A DNA stretch of 64,000 bases from Agapetus fuscipes. Its lineage: Eukaryota; Arthropoda; Insecta; Trichoptera; Glossosomatidae. Location of the stretch: NCBI GenBank assembly GCA_951799405.1, contig OX637341.1, positions 17,599,659-17,663,658 on the forward strand. The letters are read 5' to 3'. The position numbers and the translations under genes are program-made. Positions 51,513 through 61,644 of the stretch are shown here, one piece after another (positions within the stretch are counted from its first letter, which is position 1; each line of letters opens with the position of its first letter). The notes beneath the pieces were generated by a model, which ran no database searches, was not told the origin of the DNA, and saw nothing but the letters and a program-made list of their open reading frames with translations.

Positions 51513-51997
51513 TTTTTTCTTTTAGCGCTACGAAAGGAAAAAAACATAGAAAAATGAACGAAAACTAAATCACTCGCTACAGGTGCTTAGTTTTATCTTA
51601 ATACATTTGTGTATTTACGTGAATCGGGTGAGTTTACGTTGTGTCTTATACTCAGGTGATGTAGTTACAGTATGCACCTGGAAAGCTTTCGTTTCATGAT
51701 TCACAATGTTCGGCGCAAACAATAAAACGCAGCGGTTAAATCTGGGTTATATCATTGTTTACGACCCTCTACGAGCATCTACGAGTTTCAACGAGGATCG
51801 AAAGCATAGCTTCCCAACTAGGGTGATCCAATGGAGAAGGAAAATTTGAGGGAACTGCTAAGAATTTAACATACCTACCATTAAAACAGATGTATTTTTG
51901 TCTATGGAGGTTGTTGCTACCAACTTCATGTCAATGTTTGACAGCTGTTTTCTACTTCTTTTCTTCTATCTCGAAACTTCACAACGACAACATGTCT

Positions 51998-52354
51998 AAG
52001 AGTTTTAGGCTTACACGGCCGGCTGATGATGCTGGAGTGATGTTTTCCGGGATCTGTTGCCGTGGTCTGTGGGAGCTGGAGCTTCCGGACGTTTCGCCCA
52101 TTTCTACGATGGGCTGCTTCAGCGTGAAGTATGATGATGTAGATTATCTTTATGAGTGATGTAAGTGTGTGTACACTGAGGGTTTATATGTGCAAACTAA
52201 ATACACTTTGAAGACGAGTTTGTTGATTCAGAAGCGACATCTGTGTATTTTCGCATGTGAAACTATGGGGTGTATCAGCAAACCATCTTGCTTCTACAGT
52301 ATGCTTCCACAGACCACGGCAACAGATCCCGGAAAACATAACTCCAGCATCGAA
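51998..52354. mobile_element. Hammerhead-bearing inverted element, 357 bp, 9-bp TSD
   Basis: Flanked by AACATGTCT (51989-51997 and 52355-52363). Begins with the family terminus AAGAGTTTTAGGCTTACACG and GGCCGGC, then a GATGAT stretch. Arms GCTGGAGTGATGTTTTCCGG... (52029-52072) and its complement (52302-52350) flank a 229-nt centre. The hammerhead-like core is on the minus strand at 52092-52125. Confidence 0.75.
52092..52126 (-). ncRNA. Hammerhead-like core with one changed base
   Basis: Minus strand: CTGAAGC (consensus needs CTGANGA), stem II GCCCAT/ATGGGC, GAAACG. Stem II pairing is intact; the last A of the CUGANGA box is C, so cleavage is doubtful. Confidence 0.45.
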
Positions 52355-52426
52355 AACATGTCTGTTTGATCTCATCCATTTTAATTTCTGTAATCTTGTG
52401 CTTATTGTGAGTTAATTCATTATAAT

Positions 52427-52810
52427 ATAATCTATAATCTATTATCTAAGTTGCAAGGATATATTCATTTAAAGCTCTCAGATGTATGCCCACAAACCAA
52501 CAAGTGTAGTTCGCGCTTACAAATTCTGAATGTGTACTTACAAATAAAATCCAAACCTTAAATGAACATAAGCCCCACAACTTTTGCCGACCTTCCCTGA
52601 AACAGGGGTGACATTGGCAAAGTGAACCATTTTTTACAGTATGGGTGGTCAGCCTCATACCAACCTATAAGTCAAGAATATGAATAATAAATTACATTTA
52701 AATATAAAAAAGAACAAAACCTTACAAATAAATCTATCCAAAAAAAGTCAAAAATTTCCTATGCAAAAAATGTAGCAAATGAATACACCAACATTAGAAA
52801 TCAACATTGC
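52427..52810 (-). mobile_element. LINE 3' UTR with T230 terminus
   Basis: T230 at 52427-52676 (ending CCTATAAGTCAAG) and the subfamily UTR at 52677-52810, in the same arrangement as 1167-1543. Confidence 0.85.
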
Positions 52811-53435
52811 AGATTAGCCGCCACTTCTTCCTGTCCTTGCATACTACTTTCATTTCATCCAGAGTCATAACCTTTTTCATACAAGTCCTCCTTTTATTAT
52901 GACTCTGGATATCCCTTTCATTCGCTATTTCAGAGATTTGATCCTTTCATACTTTTCTCGGTCTTCCTCTACCACGACATCCATCTATTCTAGCAACATA
53001 TACTTTCTTCGTCAATCTTTCATCACTCATTCTCTCCAAATGCCCGAACCATCTTAACATACTTCTTTTAATCTTCACTTTCACACTTTCCCTTACACCA
53101 CATTCTTCTCTTACAAAATCATTCCTCACCCTGTCACTTCGTTTTTTCCTAATCATACTTCTTAGATAGTCCATTTCTTCTGTATGGACTTTACTAATTT
53201 CCCTTTCACTCACCGTCCAGGCTTCACTTCCATACATCAAGGTTGGCACTAGTATACCACCGTGCACCGCCAATCTAACATTTTTTGAGAGATTTTGGTT
53301 CCTGGCGATGCAAGCGGTCGCACCCAGTACACACCTGCCTTTCATTATTCTTCTTTCCAATTCACCGGCCATTCTTCCATCTTTTTCAAACTTAATTCCC
53401 AAATATACAAACTCATTTACAACATCAACATTAAA
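52811..53435 (-). pseudogene. RTE-like LINE C-terminal region, 5'-truncated, one nonsense change
   Basis: From about 53433 the minus strand reads NVDVVNEFVYLGIKFEKDGR, YGSEAWTVSEREISKVHTEE, RWFGHLERMSDERLTKKV and GRGRPRKV, then TGA (52947-52949) where the copy at 3-1166 has TGG. Beyond it, DQISEIANERD and KKWRLICNVDF follow in frame. Otherwise almost identical to 3-1166. The RT active site is not included. Sequence above 53440 is unrelated flank. Confidence 0.85.
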
Positions 53436-54185
53436 TGAACATAAATAACAATCGTCACGAAGAGTATTAATTATTATTTTTATTTCAGTTTTACCTTTAA
53501 GGTGGCAATAAGGAAGAATAACGGTTATGCACTTCAACACATTACGGTCGACATTATTATACCAATATGTTGCTAAATTAATGATCAGATATCTATTAAA
53601 AATCAACATAGATTCACCACGATTAACTTGCATAAATTAATGTCGGTATCAAAAGTTAGACAGGAAATCCATGGCACAGCTTTGAGAACCTTATTGGACG
53701 AGATCCTACAAATCCCTACATTTTCCTTCGACTATGGCATTAAAATCCCATTCCATCACAAAACCTTTCACAAGCGTTTGTTTGAATACCTGCTATGAGA
53801 CAGTTGAATTTTATTGCGAGTGCATTCTTTTCCACAAACTCTCAAAAGTAGAACTGTAGCAATTGCACTGTTTATTTAATTTTTATTTACAATGCAAATA
53901 GGAGTTTATTTTTTTCTTATTTGAGTGAAATAACACCTTGCTGGTTCTATAATGCGTGGGTTTGAAATAAACACTGGAACGGTAAATCATTGCAGACACC
54001 CTTACAGGAGAACCAATTCAGCTCTCTGACTTGAACGTAAGAATTTTAAGTTCGAAGATAACGTGAAATATTTAGATATACGGAGAGGATTCCTAGAGCC
54101 CATTGGCAGTGGTTCATAAAAAGACACAAAAGAAGCTGCATTGCCTGAAAATTTTGTGTAAAGTTTTTTTTACGTTTCAAAGGCA

Positions 54186-54410
54186 GTTCACTTTGCCAAT
54201 GTCACCCCTGTTTCAGGGAAGGTCGGCAGGAGTTGCAGGATGTATTTTCATTTGAGATTCGGGTTTTTATATTGTACATAGGACTACATGCGGCATGTTT
54301 AAGCGCGAACTTAAACATGTCTGTTTTGTGAGAATGCATATAATGTGAATCTCTAATGTTACATATATTTTGAGACTTGGATTAGATTAGATTAGATTAT
54401 ATTAGACACA
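54186..54410 (+). mobile_element. T230 repeat, lacks first 50 bp
   Basis: CAGTTCACTTTGCCAATGTC to TTGGATTAGATTAGATTAG. The flanks ACACAAAAGAAGCTGCATTG (54125 and 54405) repeat on both sides, giving a TSD-like duplication of about 60 bp (ending ACGTTTCAAAGGCAG). Confidence 0.8.
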
Positions 54411-54834
54411 AAAGAAGCTGCATTGGCTGAAATTTTTACGTTAAGTTTTTTTACGTTTCAAAGGCAGCTAAAAAATTACAAAGTTTTAGTTTAGTTTACC
54501 GAAATTTGAGTACTGGTTCACGTTATGAAAAACCTGCACCAAATCGAAAGCGCAGACTGGTTGGATTTGTGTTTTGGTTGAACGATTTTGCCGATAGATT
54601 TCCCCGGCCAGGTCGACTGGAAAAAAAATTGTGAATTTGGCAGGCTGGAAGTTAATGGGTGAAAAACATGAAAGTTTTTTTGGTCAGAATAATAATGTTT
54701 AAGTAGGAAAAATTATACTTTATGTTTGTTATTAAATTATTTAATGTTTATGTTAACTGGTATTTTATTTAATACAAATAAATAACGATTATATTGTTGT
54801 TTCTACGCAGGCTCTATTTCATTAAGACTGCGAT

Positions 54835-54931
54835 GATTCTAAGCTAAGTTGCAAATATATGTAACATTGGGGATTCACATCATATGCATTTTCACAAGCA
54901 GACACGTATAAATTGTAAACATGCGGCATCC
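54835..54931 (-). mobile_element. T230 repeat, 3' third
   Basis: CTAAGTTGCAAATATATGTA to AACATGCGGCATCC. Confidence 0.65.
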
Positions 54932-54989
54932 ATAATCCCACCCTTTTAAACAAAATTACCCTCTATGTTTCTGACCAGTACTCACGAGC

Positions 54990-55300
54990 GCACTGTCATC
55001 CTCTCTTTTACCTTCCACACTCCTGAACGAATGTGCTGCTGCATGACGGAATCCACTGTGCTATGGAAATGTTGAATGGGGTTCCTGTAGATGTCTTCAA
55101 TCCCAATCTGAGGGCATTTATGGCGTTCTTGGAAACTCACAGCTTATAATTTTTTGGTCATAATGTTGTATGCATACAAATTTATTCATATAGTTGATGT
55201 TATGTGTATATTTTGTATGTGAATTGTCCGACAAATGTATTTGTCTTGCAAAACTGTAAATTTGTCTGAATAAACGATTCTATTTATTTATTTATTAATA
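54990..55300 (+). pseudogene. LINE C-terminal fragment with (TATT)n tail
   Basis: Frame after a stop reads MEMLNGVPVDVFNPNLRAF, MAFLETHSL and TAA, the W..LP..V.NP.L..F.. pattern of a LINE C-terminus. It ends in AATAAACGATTCTATTTATT. Confidence 0.5.
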
Positions 55301-55302
55301 TG

Positions 55303-55448
55303 GACTAACAATATAAAAACCCAAATCACAAATGAATAAACACCCTGCAACTCTTGCTGACCTTCCCTGGAACAGGGCTGACATTGGCAAAATGAACCAT
55401 TCACTACAACATGAGTGATCAGCCTCACACCAACCTTTAAGTCAAGGA
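55303..55448 (-). mobile_element. T230 repeat, 5' two thirds
   Basis: AACCCAAATCACAAATGAAT to CCTTTAAGTCAAGGAAT. Confidence 0.75.
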
Positions 55449-55683
55449 ATAGATCGTAAAATAGAGAAGATGGAGCAGATCCAGGAAGCGATTTTGGAGA
55501 GATTACGTCTCCAGAATCAGTCATGAAATGTGTTTCAACATACTATCAGAAACAAGATAGTAAAAGCAGTAAATTTCTAATCGGAGGATTTTTAACTACT
55601 AAATAAATACTAGTCATTTTTTCCGATGACTGTCTCTTATTTAACTTTGCCTTTTTCGCCTTTCTATAAACTAATACGAAGTC

Positions 55684-55873
55684 ATAAGTGTTTTTAGGCT
55701 TTCATGGCCGGCTTCAGATGATGATGATGATAATGATGTTAATGTAGACTCCATCTTTCCGGGCTTGTAGACCATGTTCAATAATTGTAGGCTGCTTTAT
55801 TATTTTTCCTTTTTGTAAGGCTGCTACGTTTCGTCAGTGACGTGCGACTGACTTCTTCAGGGCTTGTACTTCG
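55684..55873 (-). mobile_element. Hammerhead-bearing element, single unit, 190 bp, 14-bp TSD
   Basis: Flanked by ACTAATACGAAGTC (55670-55683 and 55874-55887). It contains the conserved terminus (AAGTGTTTTTAGGCTTTCAT and GGCCGGC), a (GATGAT)n run, the TTCCGGGCTTGTAGACCATG block, and the hammerhead core on the minus strand. It is the monomer of the arms at 2317-2615. Confidence 0.8.
55824..55856 (-). ncRNA. Hammerhead ribozyme core motif
   Basis: Identical core to 2487-2519: CTGAAGA, GTCAGT/ACTGAC stem II, GAAAC, read on the minus strand. Confidence 0.6.
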
Positions 55874-55887
55874 ACTAATACGAAGTC

Positions 55888-56180
55888 GTCCGGTCGATAG
55901 CTCAGTTGGTAGAGTGCTTGCATTCCATGCCGTGAGCTCGGATTCGAATCCCACCGAGGATGTCAGAAATGATTTCCCGTTTCGGTGTTTATTTCAAACT
56001 CAAAATAAAATACCGGCGAGGTTTACTCAGCCTTTACCAGAAACGAGTACCAGCTCTCTCGGGAGCTGGGAAACCCCCACTTTAACTGAAGTGGTTGGCG
56101 TAAGGCCGGCTCACTTCGCTGAAAAGATAAATAGGAAGTTACACTATATGGGTACATTAGTTGTGTTTTAGTTGCGTTGC
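55888..56180 (+). mobile_element. SINE-A, full length
   Basis: CGGTCGATAGCTCAGTTGG with B box GGATTCGAATCCCACC, core, and a truncated end with TACACTATATGGGTACATTAG. It abuts the TSD of the hammerhead element. Confidence 0.85.
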
Positions 56181-56580
56181 TTATAAAAAAGCAAACAGCA
56201 TCGTTTTAGTTTCCATTATTAAAAAAAAACTTCTGAAAAACTTGTGATCCTTTTTAATAATGTCCTGCAAATCACTGGCACACTTTAAAAAGAGTGCTAA
56301 AAATATCGACAAGACGAGTAACAGGAGTGACATTTCTCTAAAAATTTCAAGAGTGGAAAACGAGAGAGAGTGGAGCGAGGAAAAGTGGGTCGCGAGGCAT
56401 TGAAAGCTATCTGTAGTCTGTACGGTGTAAGCAAGGCACACTCACAGCATACAATTCATTTCTATGGAAGCACAGTGGCATGAGATGGTGGAGACCACGC
56501 GTCGAATAGATATTTATAATAATGTTATGTTTTTACGCAAGTTCAATTAAATTTCATATTGTCTAATTTAATCTTAGTTG
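56181..56580. other. Unique intronic sequence; no gene seen
   Basis: No repeat family member or exon recognised. Confidence 0.4.
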
Positions 56581-56627
56581 CAAAGTCGGTGTTATAGCCG
56601 CGGGGATCAAGACAGGTTATTTGGAAC

Positions 56628-57136
56628 CGGATAACGCAACGCAACTAAGCTACACATATAGTGTAACTTCTTGCCTGCGTTATCCCCGAAGGAGTCGCAT
56701 GTGGCGCTTCGGGACCTATTTATTTTTACAGGTGAGGGGGCCGGCCTCACACCAACCACTTTCAGTTGAAGTGGGGGTTTCCCAGTTTCCGAGGGGGGGG
56801 CTGGTTCTCATTTCTTGTGAAGGCTGAGTAAGCCTTTGAGATCGAACCCTTGCTCTCGGCATGGAATGCAAGCATTCTACCAATTGAGCTATCGACCTTT
56901 TTACGAGCGTGATCGTCGTCGCTACAAAGCGCCAATTCTCAAGCAAGAACCAGTTGCTGTAAGGCTGGATGGACTTTTAGTGACCGGTCATTGGTAAAGG
57001 TGTTATGAAATTTTTAACCCGGCGAAGAGCAAATTTTAAAATATAAATGGTATTTTTGTTGTGCTCCGCCGGGAATCGAACCCACAACCTTCCCATTCAA
57101 AGTCCGCAGTGTTACCACTGAGCTACGGACCGGACG
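56628..57136 (-). mobile_element. Compound SINE: SINE-B fused to SINE-A
   Basis: Minus-strand counterpart of 20855-21362: SINE-B head (B box GGTTCGATTCCCGGC), body to GATCACGCTCGT, A-run, SINE-A with the same internal deletion. Shows that this compound was mobile. Confidence 0.8.
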
Positions 57137-57285
57137 CTGGTTTGAATCCCGCGACGATAACTTCGACCCTGGTTCAACAGATGCCGTTGCATGCACACAA
57201 GTTTCTGCTTTCGCATGACGACAACTGGCCAGCTAAAATAGGTTGGTGGATTGCATTCCTTTCCACATATCTATTTAAAAAAAAG
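57137..57285 (+). mobile_element. SINE-C partial copy
   Basis: GTTGCATGCACACAAGTTTC and TAAAATAGGTTGGTGGATTG match 44550-44640. Confidence 0.55.
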
Positions 57286-57286
57286 A

Positions 57287-57920
57287 TACTTTACATTGGG
57301 GATTCACATTAAATGCATTTTCAAAAGCAAACACGTACAAGTTCGCGCTTGTACATGCCGCATGTGAACCTACACCATAAAAACCTTTAAATCAAAAACT
57401 TCAAAAAAATATATCGATATTACCACGGAGTTTGTTCTAATGAGGTCCATTCATTAATCCCTCCCCTCGCATTTCAGAAAGGGAAACTCGTGGTATGATT
57501 CTCATTCATCCCTTTGCAGTTGATCTCAAAACTATGAGAACTTGGCGTTTTCATGACTCATTCCTTTGCCAAACTGCCCGTTTATGGAATGGTCTGCCAG
57601 TATCTGTGTTACCTTCCCAATTTTATTAATTCCGGTTTTATTCAAAATCAACATCAATCACCACTTTCTTGCAGCGCCTCACGATAGAACCAAGAACTCA
57701 AGCAACACCTCTGCGGAACCCTTCCAGGGTAACATAGACCCCCAAGACTTTCAAGAATTGGGGAGCCTCCCGCACAGGATTCCTTAAAAAAAAAACTTAC
57801 ACCCTGCAACGCTTGCCGAACTTCCCTGAAACAAGGGTGACATCGGCAAAATGAACCATTTCTACAGCATGGGTGGTTAGCCACATAACAACATACATAC
57901 TCGAACATAAGTCAAGGAAC
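57287..57920 (-). mobile_element. T230 repeat split by LINE-X
   Basis: T230 3' part at 57287-57393 and 5' part at 57796-57920; joining them restores ...CATAAAAACC / ACTTACACCCTGCAAC order. Confidence 0.75.
57394..57795 (+). mobile_element. LINE-X 3' fragment nested in T230
   Basis: Coding remnant reads RISERETRGMILIHPFAV, TWRFHDSFLCQTARLWNGL, then a small insertion (TTTTATTAATTC) breaks the frame; end CCCGCACAGGATTCC plus poly(A). This uninterrupted copy shows the pre-insertion sequence of 24574-25579. Confidence 0.8.
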
Positions 57921-58390
57921 ACTAATAATAAATTTCATTTTTTTAAATCACACACCATAATTTGAAAATTGAAAATTTGTAAGAGCTGTCTTGCAAATCG
58001 AATATCGCTGCTAGGGCTGTGTTGGAAAGCCTCGCCTTTGATTAATGTAATTACAAGAGTCCTTATAGCGACATTAAAAAAACATAAACAGTGCGGTATT
58101 GCCATCGCAAAAGTGCCGCCTTTCAATACAGCTTCTTTATGATGGAAAAACAACTGAAGGCAGGAAAATGTGAAGCGCATTTTTAGCCACATATTTTCCC
58201 TCTTGTTTTATTTTTCAAACTATGTTCTTGACTCGTTTTTTTAAATAGTTCTCTGATCTAGTTTTGATTTTTTTTTGTTTTTTGTTTGATTAATTTTTCA
58301 AATTTGTTCGCCTAATTTATGTAATTTATTTTTCTCCGTGAGTTTAAGTAAATTGCAGAATCGATATACCGACATTTTAAACACATAAAA
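57921..58390. other. Unique intronic sequence; no gene seen
   Basis: The minus-strand 85-codon frame 57935-58192 has no domain or splice context. Confidence 0.4.
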
Positions 58391-58394
58391 TCTT

Positions 58395-58620
58395 TTAACT
58401 TATAAGCAAAGATAAACTATCATAAGCGCATTTTTCAATCAAACACACATAAGTTCTCGTTTACACATGCTACGTGTAAACTTTCAAACTTAATAAAAGT
58501 AAATCTCAACCGAACATAACGCCCTGCAACGCTTGCGTCCCATCCCTCAAAGCGACATCGAAAAAGTGAACTATTTTTTACAGTTAGGATGGTCAGCTTC
58601 ATACCATCCTATAAATCAAC
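58395..58620 (-). mobile_element. T230 repeat, diverged; 36-bp duplication at its end
   Basis: AACTTATAAGCAAAGATAAA to CATACCATCCTATAAATCAAC. The segment ATCCTATAAATCAACAATAA (36-bp unit) is duplicated in tandem at 58606-58677. Confidence 0.65.
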
Positions 58621-59046
58621 AATAACTATAATTTTATATTTATCCTATAAATCAACAATAACTATAATTTTATATTTAACTTACAAAATAGAGTAAATTA
58701 TTATAGCATTGTATGATTTTATACAAAATATTTTTTTTTAAAGAAAACTAAAGAACCAGAAATTTTCTACAATGGTGGTCTACAACTATGTGGGATATCT
58801 TATTTTATATTTAAAAACTTGATATAGGTGTTTGTATGTTCCCTATGGACCTTCAAGTTTGTCAAGCGTTTTCAATCATTTTTTTATTAAAACATGTAGA
58901 ATATTCTAGAAATGTTCCCTGTGGAGTGACGATCAAACCAAAAAAAGCGGCCGGTAAACTCTGGAACCACAAAAACAAAAGGAGACCAAATTTACATCAA
59001 ATATTATATTGAAACCTTTCAGATGGTTTGTGATGAAGATATGGCC

Positions 59047-59160
59047 TTGTCTTGTCTTGTATCCTGCCGCCATTCCTCTTGGGGTGGCCGGTACCTCCAC
59101 ACAAGTGCCTCCACTTGACTCTGTCCTTGCATACTTCTTTCATCTTATCTAATGTAACAT
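59047..59160 (-). mobile_element. RTE-like LINE 3' fragment with (ACAAG)n tail
   Basis: Like 16208-16352: tail TTGTCTTGTCTTGTATCCTG, then CCGCCATTCCTCTTGGGGTG and the last coding residues. Confidence 0.7.
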
Positions 59161-59165
59161 TTAAC

Positions 59166-59735
59166 CAGACTTATAAGTTGGTATGCGGCTGGCCACCCAT
59201 TCTGTAGTAAAAGGTTCACTTTGCCAATGTGGTCCGGTTGATAGCTCAGTCGGTCGAGTGCTTGCATTCCATGCCGTGAGCTCGAGTTCGAATCCCACCG
59301 AGGGTCTCAGAAATGATTTTCCGTTTCGGTGTTTATTTCAAACCCTAAAATAAAATACCGGCAAGGCTTACTCAGCCTTCACAATAAATGAGTACAAGCC
59401 CTCTTGGGAAAACCCCCAACTTCAACTGAAGTGGTTGGCGTAAGGCCGCCCCCCTTACCTGTAAAAATAAATAGGTTCAACTCGCGACAAGCGATTCTTT
59501 CGGGGATAACGCGGCAAGAAGTTACACTAAGCTTAGTTGCGTTTTACCCCTGTTTCAGGGAAGGTCAGCAAGAGTTGCAAAGTAAATGTTAATTGAAGAT
59601 TTGGCTTTTTACATTTAAGGTCCACATGCGGCATGTTTAAGCGCGAACTTATACGTGTCTGCATGTGAAAATGCATATAATATGAATCTTCAATGTTACA
59701 TAATATCTTTGCAACTTAGATTAGATTAGAGCCAC
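59166..59735 (+). mobile_element. T230 repeat split by SINE-A
   Basis: T230 at 59166-59230 and 59546-59735 (GATTAGATTAGA tail). Removing SINE-A restores GCCAATGT / CACCCCTGTTTCAGGG with one base missing. Confidence 0.8.
59231..59545 (+). mobile_element. SINE-A, full length, nested in T230
   Basis: GGTCCGGTTGATAGCTCAGT with B box GAGTTCGAATCCCACC, core and the CTAAGCTTAGTTGCG end. Confidence 0.85.
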
Positions 59736-59761
59736 AGTAATGCGTATCAGAATACAGCTAG

Positions 59762-60022
59762 AGTAAGCTTTTCTGTAACTGTGCCTGTAACTCTGTCGCC
59801 ATTCCGCTGTGGGTGGCCAGAGCCTCTGCAGAGTAGCCTTGATTTCTTCCTATTCTTACATACCTACGTCTTTCGATTCATTCATATCTATCACTTTTTA
59901 ATGCGTTTTCTTCTTTTACGCTCGCTTTGTTTATATCCCATTCTTTCACAATCTCCTCAATTTTATCACTCCATACTTTTCTCAGTCGTCCCTTACCTCT
60001 TTTTCCAGTCACACAATTAAAT
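59762..60022 (-). pseudogene. RTE-like LINE C-terminal fragment
   Basis: Minus strand: GKRGKGRLRKVW-like stretch, EIVKEWDINK and a KNARIEEIKAT-like end, followed by a (TACAG)-type tail at 59762-59790. Decayed. Confidence 0.6.
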
Positions 60023-60519
60023 GATTAAATGGCATCTTAGAAGAAATAAAGTGCAGTTTGCGTTGCATTCTGATGGATATATATTGCAAATTGCTAGACA
60101 AATCCCCATCTAGCAGATGTAAAGGGGTACACGGTGAATCGAAATTTCTATCGGCAGTGATAAATGCATTTCCTTAACATATTCTCTACTTTGCAACGAT
60201 ATTCTGATGCAGCTCGTTACAGTACCTCAGTATCTACATATTGAAACAAAGTGTCAACTCTCAAACGTACGGAAAGTAAAAAGCACCTCTAGTGTGCGTT
60301 TGAGTGTTAAAAAAATGTTGGTGAATAGATATGGTTAAGTTTGAAAGTATGTTTTTATTCTAGGGGTGAAAATGCAACAATAACGTTATAGCTAGTATCT
60401 AGGTCAGTGGTTTCCAACTTTTTATCGATCGAAAATCGTCACTAATGACAATTATGATTGTTTCGTTTCGACCGGGAACTGCATAAATTATAACGTTTTG
60501 GCCGAGAATAGTAAGATAG

Positions 60520-60640
60520 TTGTCCAGTCGATAGCTCAGCTGGTAGTTGCCACGTTCCATTCTAGAGGGCTAGAGTTCGATCCACCAATGGTATCAGGAA
60601 TGATATCCCAGGTCAGTTTGATTGCGTTTCCCTGTTTTCT
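60520..60640 (+). mobile_element. SINE-A, 5' part
   Basis: GTCGATAGCTCAGCTGGTAG, weak B box GAGTTCGATCCACC, then diverged sequence. Confidence 0.6.
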
Positions 60641-60741
60641 TTCGAAGACGGACCAATGTGACTTTTTTCAACTAAGAATCACTTCTAGAGAGATATTTTC
60701 AGGGATCTGTTGCCGTGGTCAATGGGAGCAGGAGCTTCCGG

Positions 60742-60775
60742 ACGTTTTGCCCATGTCTACGATGGGCTTCTTCAG
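60742..60775 (-). ncRNA. Hammerhead-like core with one changed base
   Basis: Minus strand: CTGAAGA, stem II GCCCAT/ATGGGC, then AAAAC where GAAAC is expected. Same family as 52092-52126. Confidence 0.45.
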
Positions 60776-60861
60776 CGTGAAATGTGATGACGGCAACAGA
60801 TCCTGGAAAATATCTCTCCAGCAGAATGAACATTTAATGGATTTTTTTTAAATCTAATACT

Positions 60862-61105
60862 TGGCTGATAGGTTGGTATAAGGCTGACCACCCGTGCTGT
60901 AAAAATCTGTTCACTTTTGTCAATGCCACCCCGGTTCAGGGAACGGCGGTAGGAGTTGCAAGGTTTATGTTCATGTGAGGTTTTGTTTATTTGTATGCAC
61001 ACATGCAGAATGTGTAGGCGCGAACCTACGTGTGCCTGTCTGTAGGCATGCATTTCATATAAGCCTTAAATGTTAACATATCTTTGCAGCTAGATTATAG
61101 ATAGA
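60862..61105 (+). mobile_element. T230 repeat nested in hammerhead element
   Basis: TGGCTGATAGGTTGGTATAA to TGCAGCTAGATTATAGATAG. Confidence 0.8.
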
Positions 61106-61644
61106 TCATCATCCAGCCGTGTAAGACTAAAACTTTTATTCAAGAATCACTTAGATTGATCCATTTTTAGTAAAAGGAATGATATTTTACACGACAAGTT
61201 CTCCAGAGGTTCATACACAAACTATCCCTTCCTGCTTTAAGCACCTTACATTCCATCTTAATTTAAAAAAAACACACATGAATTGTTAGGCTTTTTATGA
61301 TGTGCCACTCTGTTGCGAAGTACTTTCGAGGCTCTCACGGACCTTTGGTTGAAAGCCACTGAATTCTAGATAGTGTTTACATATTGCACCATCCATCGGC
61401 ATCGACTTATCCAGCTGTCTGGAACTATTTTACACTTCCGATCGTCATCCTTACGCCAATTTGAAACTGAATATATTCGCAACGCAATATTTATTAGAAA
61501 ATGACTTGGAATGCATTGAAAAACATGTTATTATTGGTTTTATTCATTTTTATTTAGTGCACTCCTGGATATAGATTTCCTTAAAAAAACTCCGTACCTT
61601 TCAATAAACTGCTGTGAGGCTTTTTTAATTTGAGATTTAGATCT

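Larger units (their letters stand above)
60685..61141. mobile_element. Hammerhead-bearing element, 11-bp TSD, with nested T230
   Basis: Flanked by AAGAATCACTT (60674-60684 and 61142-61152). Arms AGAGATATTTTCAGGGATCT and its complement (60783-60812) enclose a minus-strand hammerhead-like core. The conserved terminus is at the right end (CCAGCCGTGTAAGACTAAAA). T230 occupies 60862-61105. Confidence 0.75.
60402..61366. mobile_element. hAT-type element (965 bp) hosting three nested insertions
   Basis: Terminal inverted repeats CAGTGGTTTCCAAC (from 60405) and GGTTGAAAGCCACTG (to 61366). Inside are a SINE-A (60520-60640), a hammerhead element (60685-61141) and, within that, a T230 (60862-61105). 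No transposase frame. An 8-bp TSD is not clear (CTAG occurs on both sides). Confidence 0.65.
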
